This document shows, in pieces, positions 12,700 to 22,319 of a DNA stretch of 64,000 nt. The position numbers were made by a program, and so were the translations under genes. Position 1 is the stretch's first letter; each line of letters starts with the position of its first letter. Source of the DNA: Symbiodinium natans (Eukaryota; Sar; Dinophyceae; Suessiales; Symbiodiniaceae); NCBI GenBank assembly GCA_905221605.1, contig CAJNDS010002201.1, positions 281,022-345,021 of the forward strand, written 5' to 3'. Below the pieces are notes generated by a model. That model saw only the letters and a list, made by a program, of their open reading frames with translations, searched no databases and was not told where the DNA came from.

Positions 12700-12888
12700 C
12701 AAGACGGTACATGAAGTTCCTGAATCCTGCTGCTGCCGCTACTACGAAAACGGCTGCCGCTACCGCTACCACGACCTCTACTATATCTCCTACTACCTCC
12801 TACAACCTGCTACTACCGCCTACAACCTACCACTACCACGACTACCACCGCTACCGCTACCGCTACCGCGACCGCGACCGCGACCGTC

Positions 12889-12934
<46 letters not shown>

Positions 12935-12940
12935 TTATCA
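12700..12940. repeat. CTAC/CTACCG tract running into (ACG)n
   Basis: Degenerate CTACCG, CTACTA and CTACCACGA units from about 12730 turn into (CCGCGA)n and then a pure (ACG) run at 12890-12933. The Tyr-Arg-Asp-Asp frame across it is not a gene. The preceding 12190-12700 holds no recognised gene. Confidence 0.9.
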
Positions 12941-13071
12941 TTTCCCACTCCCACTCCCCTCTTTTTGCAGTTCGCGCCTTATTGTATTCTCAGCTATGCT
13001 GACAGAATGAGAAAGTTCCGCAACTTCTCCCTGCTGTTGGATGCTGTTGGGGGTTTCTCGGGGAGAGTCGT

Positions 13072-14019
13072 CTACACGGTTTGGTATCCAAGCCGCTCCT
13101 GAAAAGATCGATATTGTGCAAGGAGGTCAGCCGGCAGGACTGAAGTGAAAGCTTGCAATGCCCTCGCCTCGCATTCAGGGTCGTTCTTGTGATCGTCTAC
13201 ACCATCCGGATAACGGTTGAGGTCTGCCCACTTCGATGCCTCCAAGCACTGCTGCCGGTCATCTTCCGAGATCATGTCGCCGAACAAGAAATCCACCATC
13301 TCTTCGGCTGCCTTGTCAAAGCCCTCAGAAGAAGCTGTGGCATTCTCATAGTCGAGGCGGAACCTGTCTGGGTGCGGAGCATCAAACATGTCGGTCATGT
13401 TCTGCACCATCGGAGCTGCTGCCTTTGCAACAAAGCTCAGCCCATCTGCGAAAGGGAGAGAAGCTACCGTAACCAGGGGCCACCCAGGAGGGAAGAATAT
13501 CGCATTGAAAATTTCTTCTCCGCGGGCGTGGTAGCAGTAAGCGGAGACAACCATGTTCACTGGGTTTCGAACGGTCCCTGCTACGCGGAGGCCTTTACCC
13601 CTCGCTTCTGCAAACTTCTGTGAAAGCTCCAAGGTCTCTGGTCCACACATGTCAATCATCACCTTGACCGGAGCTTCGACATTGCGACAGATGTTATAGC
13701 ATGGCTGAATCACAGCACCTTGGTCGGCATCGCCAGCGCCAAGTGTTGCAAACATGTACATCCACATCTTGTGCATCAGGTACACGCCAGACTTATGATG
13801 CACAGCAGCAACATAGTCGTAAATGTCCCACGGTGTCCGTAGACCAGATTTGGTTGCAACTGACTTTGTCCCTGCGAATCGTGCCTGTGCCCTTTTTTGG
13901 ACGAGGTTCGTTGCGCAAATCTCCTCAGCTTGGACTGAGCATGCTGAGCACAGAAGCAAAGCGAGCCAGAGTCCAGAAAATCCAGAGAGAGCTCGTCTCC
14001 ATGTATCCATTAGCCGCAT
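13072..14019 (-). CDS. sulfotransferase-like protein with signal peptide (copy 1)
   Basis: An intronless frame of 315 codons from ATG to stop. The N-terminus has a hydrophobic leader (GFSGLWLALLLCSACSVQA), so the product enters the secretory route. HHKSGVYLMHKMW (about residue 74) resembles the 5'-phosphosulfate loop of PAPS-dependent sulfotransferases. RVAGTVRNPVNMVVSAYCYH (about residue 145) fits the 3'-phosphate site pattern R-[DN]-P-x(4-6)-S-x-Y. Two N-glycosylation sequons (NMT, NAT) are visible. It is a paralogue of the gene at 14470-15378 and shares its C-terminal YRSFQERLGY. The acceptor substrate cannot be inferred. A likely spliced-leader acceptor TTATTCTCTTGTCGCAG ends at 14060, about 40 bases before the ATG. 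It has an Asn where copy 2 keeps the usual Asp of RDP. Confidence 0.85.
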   Translation of the reverse strand: MRLMDTWRRALSGFSGLWLALLLCSACSVQAEEICATNLVQKRAQARFAGTKSVATKSGLRTPWDIYDYVAAVHHKSGVYLMHKMWMYMFATLGAGDADQGAVIQPCYNICRNVEAPVKVMIDMCGPETLELSQKFAEARGKGLRVAGTVRNPVNMVVSAYCYHARGEEIFNAIFFPPGWPLVTVASLPFADGLSFVAKAAAPMVQNMTDMFDAPHPDRFRLDYENATASSEGFDKAAEEMVDFLFGDMISEDDRQQCLEASKWADLNRYPDGVDDHKNDPECEARALQAFTSVLPADLLAQYRSFQERLGYQTV

Positions 14020-14469
14020 TGGCTACTGACATGCGCTGCTCGGGGGATTTCGAGCAACACTGCGACAAGAGAATAACGACACGACCCCGCCCCCCCTCTG
14101 CAAAGTCGGCACCTTCCTCGTGTTCGTATGTGCTGCTAGAGACGAAACAAAAATGCGACGACATGGGGGCAACATCACTACCAGCACGGCTGCCAGAGAA
14201 TACGAAAGCAACTGATTGCACATCGCTGCAAGAAGGAAGCTCCGTACTCGCAGTCGGCAAGTGCTCTAGCATCTTCGCTTTAAGGGACGAAGCAACAATA
14301 GGAAGCAAGCTGCACAGGACCCGTGGAATTTCAGAACCAGACTATCACAAGCGGTCTCAACTCGGGACCACTAGACATGGTACTTGGTGGATGCATTTTT
14401 GGGCAGGGGCCTGACTTCCTTGCCAAGCGCGAGGGAACTCACCAATGCCTCTCAGCAGGCGAAGCCACC

Positions 14470-15378
14470 TTATGTGGCTGCATATCCTAGTCGCTCCTGG
14501 AATGAGCGGTAGCGTGACAGGATATCTGCAGGCAGTGAAGGCACGTACTTGCGCACTTCGTCCTCGCACTCTTGATTGTTCTGATGGTCATCGGTTGGCG
14601 GGTGACGATGCAAATCTGCCCATTTCGTTGCATTGAGAACCTGGCTGCGCTCTGCAGGGGTTATCAGGTCCTGGAACAAGAAGTTCATCATCTCTCCCAT
14701 CTGCTGGTCGAACCCGTCAGAAGATCTGGTGAGCTTCTCGTACTCCAGGCGGAAAGTATCATGGGATGGCTGCTCGAAGGCACTCGTCATGTTTTCAACT
14801 GCTGGCAGCATCCCCTCCGCAACAAGCTTGAGCCCTTCCTTTGGGCCCAAGACAACCAAGAGTGCTGCGGGGAAGAAAAGGATGCTGTCGAGCTCCTTGC
14901 CCCGATGGTGATAGCAGTATGCCGAGACAATCATGGACACCGGATCTCGCACGATTCCCACCACGCGCATGCCGTTTGCGCCGGCTGCTACCCGCTCTTC
15001 CTGCGCTTTGTCGTAGGAGTACATGTCAACCCATATCTGGATGGGAGCCTCAGGTGAGTAGCAGGTATGAGGATAGCAGGGCTGTATCCACATGCCCATG
15101 TCGCTCGTCGTCGCCCCAAGGGCAAAGAAGATCAGCTCCCATAGTTGGCCCATGACGTAAACACCGGACTTGTGATGTGCGACAGCGATGTACTTGTGCA
15201 TAAGCCATGGCTTCGAACGTGAACTTTGGGCTGTTGAAAGCGTGGACAGTGGAGCGAATCGTGGCAGCGCCTTCCTTTGGACGAAGTTCAGTGCATTGGA
15301 CTCTTCGGTAATGCCGGAACAGCAACAGACTGAATAATAGAGAAAAAGACAGGACCACAGTTGGGCAGCCGTCTGCAT
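14470..15378 (-). CDS. sulfotransferase-like protein with signal peptide (copy 2)
   Basis: An intronless frame of 302 codons with an ATG and a leader peptide (LWSCLFLYYSVCCCSGI). VAHHKSGVYVMGQLW (about residue 68) matches the PAPS 5'-phosphosulfate loop, and VGIVRDPVSMIVSAYCYH (about residue 140) matches the 3'-phosphate site with the canonical RDP...S.Y. It is clearly homologous to copy 1 along its whole length (shared Q-PCY, KWADL, DDH, PAD and YRSFQERLGY). The two copies are head to tail with about 450 bases between. A possible spliced-leader acceptor CTTCTAG ends at 15418. It probably transfers sulfate to a sugar or protein in the Golgi or at the surface; the substrate is unknown. The lack of introns contrasts with the neighbouring genes. 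Confidence 0.87.
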   Translation of the reverse strand: MQTAAQLWSCLFLYYSVCCCSGITEESNALNFVQRKALPRFAPLSTLSTAQSSRSKPWLMHKYIAVAHHKSGVYVMGQLWELIFFALGATTSDMGMWIQPCYPHTCYSPEAPIQIWVDMYSYDKAQEERVAAGANGMRVVGIVRDPVSMIVSAYCYHHRGKELDSILFFPAALLVVLGPKEGLKLVAEGMLPAVENMTSAFEQPSHDTFRLEYEKLTRSSDGFDQQMGEMMNFLFQDLITPAERSQVLNATKWADLHRHPPTDDHQNNQECEDEVRKYVPSLPADILSRYRSFQERLGYAAT

Positions 15379-15419
15379 GGCGATAGGAACGGGAAACGCA
15401 TGAGTATGTAGGTCAGGCT

Positions 15420-16500
15420 AGAAGCAGGTTGTCTGAGCCTGAAAATTCCCCAAACACACGACCAGTTCGCTTCAGAGCAGGTGATGCCATCAAGGACACG
15501 CCATGTCTTGTTCTATGCTGGGCAGTTGTGCTGCGCTGAGCTTCTGGCCAATTTCTGTTCTCGTCTGCTGGAAATGAGTCTGCAGAGGGCATCTGCACCG
15601 ACTACTTCCACATTTCACAACATCCTGGTGGTGAAGCACGCTACCTGTCGACCATCATAGGAGCTCTCAAGCTCAACTTGTGGACTTGGCACCCAGAGAA
15701 GTGAGGGCTTCTAGCTTAGAATAGACCATGAGCAAGGCTGCAATGCGTGCCAACCTCTCCCCGACCTTCACGCCCACCCCCCCGCCCTTGCTGGCAGCGG
15801 AAAAAGGCAGTCACCCTCAGGCGAGGGATTCTCTGGACTGTTACGCGCAAGTCATCTACAGCAGTTCAAAGATCAAGTGCGTGCTGCTTGACTCAAGCAA
15901 AGCGAGCCTGCTGACATCATCGACCTGAGCGCGTGTGCTACCGACTTCTCGTGCTTAACACATGTCTCGCCATGTCTTGCCCCATCCCTGTGGTAAGAGG
16001 ATTTGCTCATTTACAAGCGCACCTCCAAACCCCAAAAATTCCAGTCGATTCGGAGCATCACATGAAGTCCACGTCAGCTCAGCCCTCGTAGCTCACTCTC
16101 ACTGCCCAAAACCCTTCGGTAACATCCCCCTGAACCCGTATTCTTGGCAATTTGGCCAAGCCCATGCATACATCTCTCTCGTAAAGAGGGGCGGCCGAAT
16201 GCGAGCTTGAGTGCGGGTTTTCGAAAAAACTCTCCAAACCATGCTCGCTTTCGGAGTTCAGACAGTGAAAGCAAAGAGAACTAGATCGCCGAAAATTCGA
16301 TCGCCGACCCCACAACGCCACCGTGAGCAGTTGAATTTCGGGTCTCGAAATCAATGACCCTTTCGGTGTTTTCAGCTCGCATATGCGCCGTGCACGCATT
16401 TTGAGGGCACGTAGACATCGAGACATGTCCCCGACATCGCAAGTAACATAGGACCAAGATTGGGGATGCCAAAGGATGTCATCTCTGCAGCTTGGTCCCT
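15420..16500. other. no recognised gene
   Basis: Upstream region of the sulfotransferase pair. Short open frames occur on both strands (for example minus 16426-16079), none with a recognisable domain. Confidence 0.4.
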
Positions 16501-16508
16501 TGGTGTTG

Positions 16509-16556
16509 GTTTAGGGTTTAGGCTTTAGGGTTTAGGGTTTCGGGTTTGGGGTTTCG
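16509..16556 (+). repeat. internal TTTAGGG tract (degenerate)
   Basis: About six copies of TTTAGGG with variants GGCTTTAGGG, TTTCGGG and TTTGGGG. It is one of seven such tracts, all reading TTTAGGG on the plus strand. Confidence 0.85.
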
Positions 16557-16623
16557 AGGATGTTTGTTAGTGCACCTGCCGAAGCGCCGGCAGGTGCGGT
16601 ACCCACTGCTCGGTGGCCATCAC

Positions 16624-16728
16624 TTGGGATGCCCCCTCTTAATACTAACAGTCCTGAAATCGGGATTATAATCGCGGGTTCCTACCATCCCTACGAAGGA
16701 CTGTTTATATGAGGGGGGAACATCCCAA
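16624..16728. mobile_element. inverted-repeat element, copy B, with 8-base target duplication
   Basis: About 105 bases. The left end TTGGGATGCCCCCTCTTAAT then ACTAACAGTCC is answered on the right by GGACTGTTTATATGAGGGG then GGAACATCCCAA. The directly flanking bases are GCCATCAC on both sides (16616-16623 and 16729-16736), a perfect 8-base duplication. Short length, terminal inverted repeats and an 8-base duplication fit a non-autonomous hAT-like MITE. No coding capacity. Confidence 0.85.
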
Positions 16729-16945
16729 GCCATCACTCATACAAGGTACAGAGCCACAATCCCACAGCAACCCTTTTCTGACGAAGAGCCGTCGGCAGCG
16801 CCAAGGAGACTTGACGAACAGCAGCGCCACCGCCGGGACCAATGGGGGTACGCACGACCTGGGCAAGAAGCAAAAGGGCATAAGGGCGCAGAGCTATATA
16901 CGATCTGATACAACTTTGATTGACTGCACGCTCTACAAAGCCCCG

Positions 16946-17522
16946 TCATGCATGATCGAAGGATCTTGGCAATTCTGCTTGACCGCAACACGCACTTCGT
17001 GGCAGTGGGATGGTCCCCTGCACATCGAGGTCCCCTGCCACCCTTCTTCTCTCCGCAGGCAAGGGTTCGCCAAGCAGCATGACCTGCCAAGGTGCTTGGA
17101 CTTCGTTTTGCACAGCCAAGACTTGGGGGTGCTTCGCTGCGTGAAAGCACAAATTGACAAAGCGCGTACAAACAGACCGGACGGCCTCCATCTCTTCCTC
17201 TGCTGCGCGCAGCTCGTGACCTGGGGTGACTCGTATCGAGGAATAGACTCCAGGTGCGAAGAGCACTGGCCTGCGCATCACTAACTGTCGAATCACTCGC
17301 ACGAGAAGAGTCCCACTCTACCAGGCGCACCATATCAATGAAGAAACCTGATGGACTGATGCCCATTGAAATCCACTGAGCCTGCGGCCCAGCCTTTTCA
17401 AAGCTGCCTCTTGGTCTACTGGCCTCTAGTCCAGCAAGGTCAAAATACTTTGCCACTCGAATCACCTGCGAATCATGTCGCAAAGCATCGACATCTACAG
17501 TCGAATGCTTCAGTCTAACCAT
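16946..17522 (-). CDS. unidentified coding-like frames
   Basis: An ATG-started minus frame from 17522 reads RVAKYFDLAGLEASRPRGSF and SMGISPSGFFIDMVRLVEW. A second frame at 17302-16946 reads RRPVLFAPGVYSSIRVTPG, then a charged helix and CFHAAKHPQVLAVQ. They could be two exons of one protein of about 180-200 residues, with the join near 17310. No family recognised. Overlapping plus frames look less protein-like. Confidence 0.4.
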
Positions 17523-17529
17523 CGACTGG

Positions 17530-18970
17530 GATCGGTGTCGAGGGAGAGCACATCTGTCGCGAAATAGAAATTGCCTTTACATTAATCATCAGATCTGATG
17601 ATCTCAGCTGTCTGTTTTGTTCGTGATTTCCCGCCTTGGGCTAAGTCACGACTCGCCAAAATTGGGCAGTGATGCTTCCGCAGCGTCACACGTGCAAGAC
17701 TATCACTTTCTGCGTGCGAAGCAGTAGTGTCATGTGCAAGAAAACCTGTCACGCGATTATTGCGAGAAAGCTGTGGTGATTTTTGCTGTTCGTGCCACAC
17801 CGTCGGGACGCATGTGCGAGAATGTTTACTTTGGAAACCGGACACTCAAGCCCCCAGGATCCGCCAGATACGTACACAGACAGCCCATCTGCGGGTACCT
17901 AGCTTTCGTGCCTGCTCTCAAGTTTTGGATTTTGAAGACTATTCCTCTCCATTAGATTGGCCGTTTCAGGGCTACAGGTGAACAAATCAAGGGGCACGAG
18001 CGGCGTGCAGTGAATCTGGACTATCTGGATCCGACACCCTTCCGATTGAGGCTAGCGCGCATCGGCTTCAGCAACCACTTCTGCGGTTGCCTTTCACAAT
18101 CCCAGAGACGCCAAGAAACACGCGAAGCTGCGCGCGGTACCATTAACCCAAAGGGGGCAGAAGAACGCATGGGCAGTGCTCTGTCCACCGAAGCCTCGTG
18201 GCTCTTCACTGCATCACGCAGGGCCCTGGCAGCTGCGCCTGGCAGCGCAGAGGTTTTGCAGACAGAAGTACGCGGAGTGCTGCACAAAGTGCCAGCTCTG
18301 GTCATGCCGCCTCAAGCCTATCTCTAGCTAGAGGAAGACCAAGTAATTACGGGTTGGACATCTTGCGACTCTACAGGAAGCTCTGCATAGCATGCCACTT
18401 CCAACCCCCGCCAGACTCATCAGACTCCCTTCTTGAGGCCGTTTGAAAACCCCTTGGTGGACCTTTGGTGTGTCCCGACTGAAGGGGCGGCAAGACCCAG
18501 TTCGCTCTGCTGTCGCTGCAAGGCATGCCCTATGTGCCCCCGAAAGAGCACTGCACAGCAATGTCTCAGCCCCTCAGTCACGTTGCCACGTCCCAACAAT
18601 TTGTTCAACTGCGTCTCCTGACAGCCTTCGTGCAGTGTGCGACTCAAAACACTGCCCCCCAGCAGGCCTAGTGCGCTTGTGGACGGCTTTACGGTAGCGG
18701 CTGCAGCACGGAAGCCTCTCAAGGCAACCGAGAACCGTGACCGCATCGTAGTCAGAAACAAGACCTTTATGGCTCGAGGCATCGGGCAGCTTACAGTACC
18801 GCAAGATTTCTCTTCGTTGCGGATCTCAGAAACTTCGTGGGTGGGTCTCCGCAAGCTAAACTTGTTCTTCTCTCTCCTGTCCTAATTTCGACTCTGCAGG
18901 CAACAGGCGAAGATTCCAGATCAGGCAACCACAGCCCACGGTACAGGTATCATGCGGCCAAACCACTCAA
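17530..18970. other. no recognised gene
   Basis: Open frames on minus at 18305-18021 and 18854-18420 have mildly protein-like composition, but I cannot assign or splice them. Confidence 0.35.
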
Positions 18971-18979
18971 TTCAATTAA

Positions 18980-19405
18980 TTAAATCGCCCGAACCAGGAA
19001 GTCGGAAACACAAAACAAGAAATTCCTGCAGCAATCGCGTTTCCTCTTTTTGAACAGCCTGACCATGCCATCGGTTCCTACACGTTGGGGCGTGCGCGCG
19101 CGCGCGTGTGCGTTGGCAGATAACCTCATCTTTTGCCCGGCTTTCATCTCCATCTTCTCCACCAACTCACTCGCGATGCGGCGAGATTGGCTACGCATGG
19201 GCGTTGGTGTTGTGGTGCTGCCATGTGTGGACATCCTGTGCAAGGCCTGGGCACTTGCGACCCTGGCAGCCATCATGCTGTGCTGGATGTAGGTGGTGCC
19301 CGCCGATGAGCCACAAACGACACAGTGCTTCTGGAATATTCTGGAATGCTTCACGAGGCGATGAACGCAGACTTCACGGCCATCAGGAGGGAAGAAGCAA
19401 AGCAA
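18980..19405 (-). CDS. unidentified basic protein segment
   Basis: A minus frame of 141 codons, open at its 5' edge (TTG, so probably a partial exon). It contains HSMMAARVASAQALHRM, a Ser/Thr/Pro linker, a charged helix (SELVEKMEMKAGQKMRLSA) and a basic C-terminal part (MVRLFKKRKRDCCRNF) that could serve in nuclear targeting. No domain recognised. Confidence 0.35.
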   Translation of the reverse strand: MLCFFPPDGREVCVHRLVKHSRIFQKHCVVCGSSAGTTYIQHSMMAARVASAQALHRMSTHGSTTTPTPMRSQSRRIASELVEKMEMKAGQKMRLSANAHARARTPQRVGTDGMVRLFKKRKRDCCRNFLFCVSDFLVRAI

Positions 19406-20249
19406 GCGATCTATGTAGCGGATGGCTTGCTGATTTCTCCGGTTTTGCCTTAGCGTCGAACGCGTCGGCAGTAGGAACTGGCAACCACAAACTTATTTAG
19501 GCTTGGCAAGGCACTGAGACCAGCAAACCAGCGCTGGAAAAGTCGACGGTGGCCAAGCTTGCGGACTCTCCTTGCATGTAGATCTCTGCTTCTGTTGCAT
19601 GATGTGAGGCTGTTGCTTGCTGGTCAGCCGGATGCCATGGCGTGGGAGGCAAAATAAAAGGCGGTGACTTGAAGCAAAGCATCAAATCTGCGAACAACTG
19701 CTCACCAAGTTGAGGAGTCCGCCCTCCCGGCTGCTCTTCAATGTACCTTGCTTGATTTTAATGCAGCACTCATGGCCCAGATTGGGAGCATGCCCCGCCC
19801 ACTTCTGCAAGGCACCTGTGGACAATGTCTTGGGGAGTTCTATGGCCCATCGTCAGCAAGGTGGGCAAGTAGCACAACAGAAAGCCAGCAGGATCAAGCT
19901 CAGCCAGCCAATCCAGAAGACACGTCGGCGGAACTCTCTTCGGGATGTCCACCACGGCTGGGAAAGAGCTCGTACCTACAACTGCAGAAACATACTGGCC
20001 ACAAGAAAGTGTGCCGGCTTTCTTCCGTCAGCCTGCGGAATGATCGGGGGCCTCACTGCCATACTTCTTCCGCTCCTGGAAAGGCTGCAAAGGGCCATGA
20101 GCCCATACATTCTCAGGTCAAGACGTGTTCAAGAAGTGTACCGACTGCTTGGGCCCCAGCTGCAGCTGCTTTGGCTCGAAAGGTCCGGCCAGGCCTGCAT
20201 CAGACTGCTGAGAAGCCGCAGATTCCCCACATTGAAGCAAGAACAACGC

Positions 20250-22247
20250 CTGACGGAAATCGTCCAACCATCAAGGTCTGAAAGATGCCTCGCAGGGGGC
20301 CGCGGTCTTGGCACAAGAGTCTGCGCATCCCGATGCCAGCTCCCTAAGCCCGCTTCGCACCCCCTCCCCAAGCCTCTGCACAGCACGTTGGGCAGCGATT
20401 TCGCAGGCGAAAGAAAGCTTGCCAACGCCCTGACAAGCCAGCAAATACGAAAACAGTGCCATAAGAGGCTGCAACTTGGAGGCGAAATTGCAGGGGAAGT
20501 CTCAGCAGAACAGCTTCCAGCACAGATCTAGCTAAAAATGACACGTTTATAGTGGCAGCTTCGAAGCCATAAGTTCAAGAATGTGAACAGCAGTAGGCTC
20601 CACAACGTTGGACGGACATGGGCAAATGGAGGGACCCTCCCGACTCTGATGCAAATTCCGAGCTCCTCGTTTTCGGGTTCTCTGTGTCTATATACTTCCC
20701 CCGGTTTTCGCACATTTCGCAGGTTGACTTTGGTTTTTGCGATCTGGATTTGGAAGTGGCAGCGGGCATGAACCATGAACGAGCCCGCGAAACGTGTGAA
20801 AGCAAAGCCGGGCGAAGTGAAGTGTGGAATGTGCCTGCTCTGAAAATGCCAGCCTTGTGCTGCCCGGTCTTGCGGTCATAGAACACTGCACACGATATGA
20901 TTTCCTTTGGCCAGACAAAACATCCAACTGCCACGTGCTCAACACCGGCTGGCTCAACAATGTCTCTTGGGGATGTTCCCCCTTATACTTATACTAGCAG
21001 TCCTTAATCGGGATTATAGTGCCCCCGATTATGGTCCCTAGTAAAGGACTGTTAGTATAAGGGCGAACATCCCACATGTCTCTTGCCAAACGAGTGGCTT
21101 CTCTTGCAAACAAGCCGCCCCACAATCCTCGAAGTGCTTCCTGAGGCTGGTCTCGTTTGTGTGCCAGCTGATGCTGTCCACCAACACCTCCACATCCAAA
21201 CCGGGGATTTGATAAGAACTGAAAAAAAGAAAGGACGTCCCACCTCAAAAGATGGCGCTTCATGGCCAGCTCCTGTGTCATCATCCGAATTGCTCGAGGT
21301 GTTTGGACGAAGCTGGTCTGAGAACGCGGGCAGCGCCTCTAAGGCCATCCCGAGGCGGGAGCTCATGGAAGGGGCGCACGACAATAGGCCGCCCGTCTAG
21401 CATGGCATCATGCAGCAGCAGTGCTTTATCGGCAGCTTCCAGGGAGGCGAACGTCACCTTGCCGAAGCCTTGCAAGGGGTTAACCCTTTGCTGCCAGGAA
21501 GATGGGGAACCCACGTCACAAATGTGCTACAGCTCCAAAAGAGTTCCCTTGTTTTCGAACATCCCCGACAGTCAGTAGGTATGTGGCGGTCGAAAGCTGA
21601 GAAAACGCGCTGTGGAGTCTAGGATGGTAGAGGCTCCTTGGCTGCCGAGTTTCAAACAGTAGCTACAGGTCCGGGTTGCGTTGGCTCTGCCAAGGGCCAT
21701 CTAGAGTGTGGTTTTTTTAAATTTTTTTTTAGGGAGCTGGACAAGCTTGAGACTTGAGACCAGCCCACGCGATGAGGTTGCAAAAGCGCTCGCCTTGAAA
21801 ACCCCGCCATCCCAAGATGCATGATCCTTCGGCCCTGAACTCAACATTTCACCCCAAGTCAAGCAGACGACCGTTGGCTTTCTTCTGACCCTGCATGAAG
21901 ATTCTACAAGGAATCCCGTCTGTTTCTCAACTCGACAGCCGCAAGCCGCAAGCCCGTAGCCTCGTGAACGACCTGTACCGCGGTCCATGGAGACGTCTGC
22001 TGACACAACAGCACCGCAACTTCCAAAGAAGTCGTACAGCCTGTCGCTTGTAGTTGCCCAGCAAAGTCCAGCAACGAACACGCATGGAGAAACCTTTGCA
22101 GATGGCTGAGAAGGCGCCGTCGTTCCTTGCAGATGCTGCTGAATTTCCTCCTTCGTGAACTCCCCGGCAAACTCCCTGGCCAGATCAGCTACGGTGTAGC
22201 CTGACTTGCTCGCAGCGGTGGTCATGTTCGAAAGATCACGGCGCCAT
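20250..22247 (-). CDS. RNA-binding protein with two RRM domains
   Basis: Six exons fit in phase: 22247-21961 (ATG at 22225), 21468-21378, 21218-21112, 20885-20854, 20429 to about 20330, and 20277 to about 20250. Exon 1 holds a short helical N-terminus and the first half of RRM1 (CVFVAGLCWATTSDRLYDFF, RNP2). Exon 2 completes it with RGFGKVTF (RNP1), which forms only when the GC-AG intron 21960-21469 is removed. RRM2 runs over exon 3 (VLVDSISWHTNETSLRKHFE), exon 4 (FYDRKTGQHK), exon 5 (GVGKLSFACEIAAQRAVQRL) and exon 6 (LDGWTISVR). Donors read GC, GC, GT, GC, then probably GA; acceptors end AG. A TTGTAG spliced-leader acceptor (AG at 22249-22248) leaves a 22-base leader before the ATG. It probably acts in mRNA processing or translation; the target is unknown. 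The C-terminal exons were not found. Confidence 0.85.
20970..21075. mobile_element. inverted-repeat element, copy C, inside an RRM gene intron
   Basis: About 106 bases. GGGATGTTCCCCCTTATAC then TAGCAGTCCTTAATCGGGA on the left mirrors TAAAGGACTGTTAGTATAAG then GGCGAACATCCC on the right. It is flanked by the direct repeat ATGTCTCTTG at 20960-20969 and 21076-21085. It belongs to the same family as copies at 11011 and 16624. It lies between RRM exons 3 and 4, so it would be spliced out. Confidence 0.88.
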
Positions 22248-22249
22248 CT
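22248..22249 (-). promoter_or_regulatory. probable spliced-leader acceptor of the RRM gene
   Basis: ATTCTTGCTTGTAG on the minus strand is a pyrimidine-rich stretch ending in AG, 23 bases before the chosen ATG at 22225. It marks that ATG as the start rather than the upstream open frame, and leaves one tiny upstream frame (ATGGCGCCGTGA). Confidence 0.45.
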
Positions 22250-22319
22250 ACAAGCAAGAATGCGCACGTTGGCTTCTATGACGAGCCAAGAAGAGCACGG
22301 CGCAGAAACGTTCACAACA

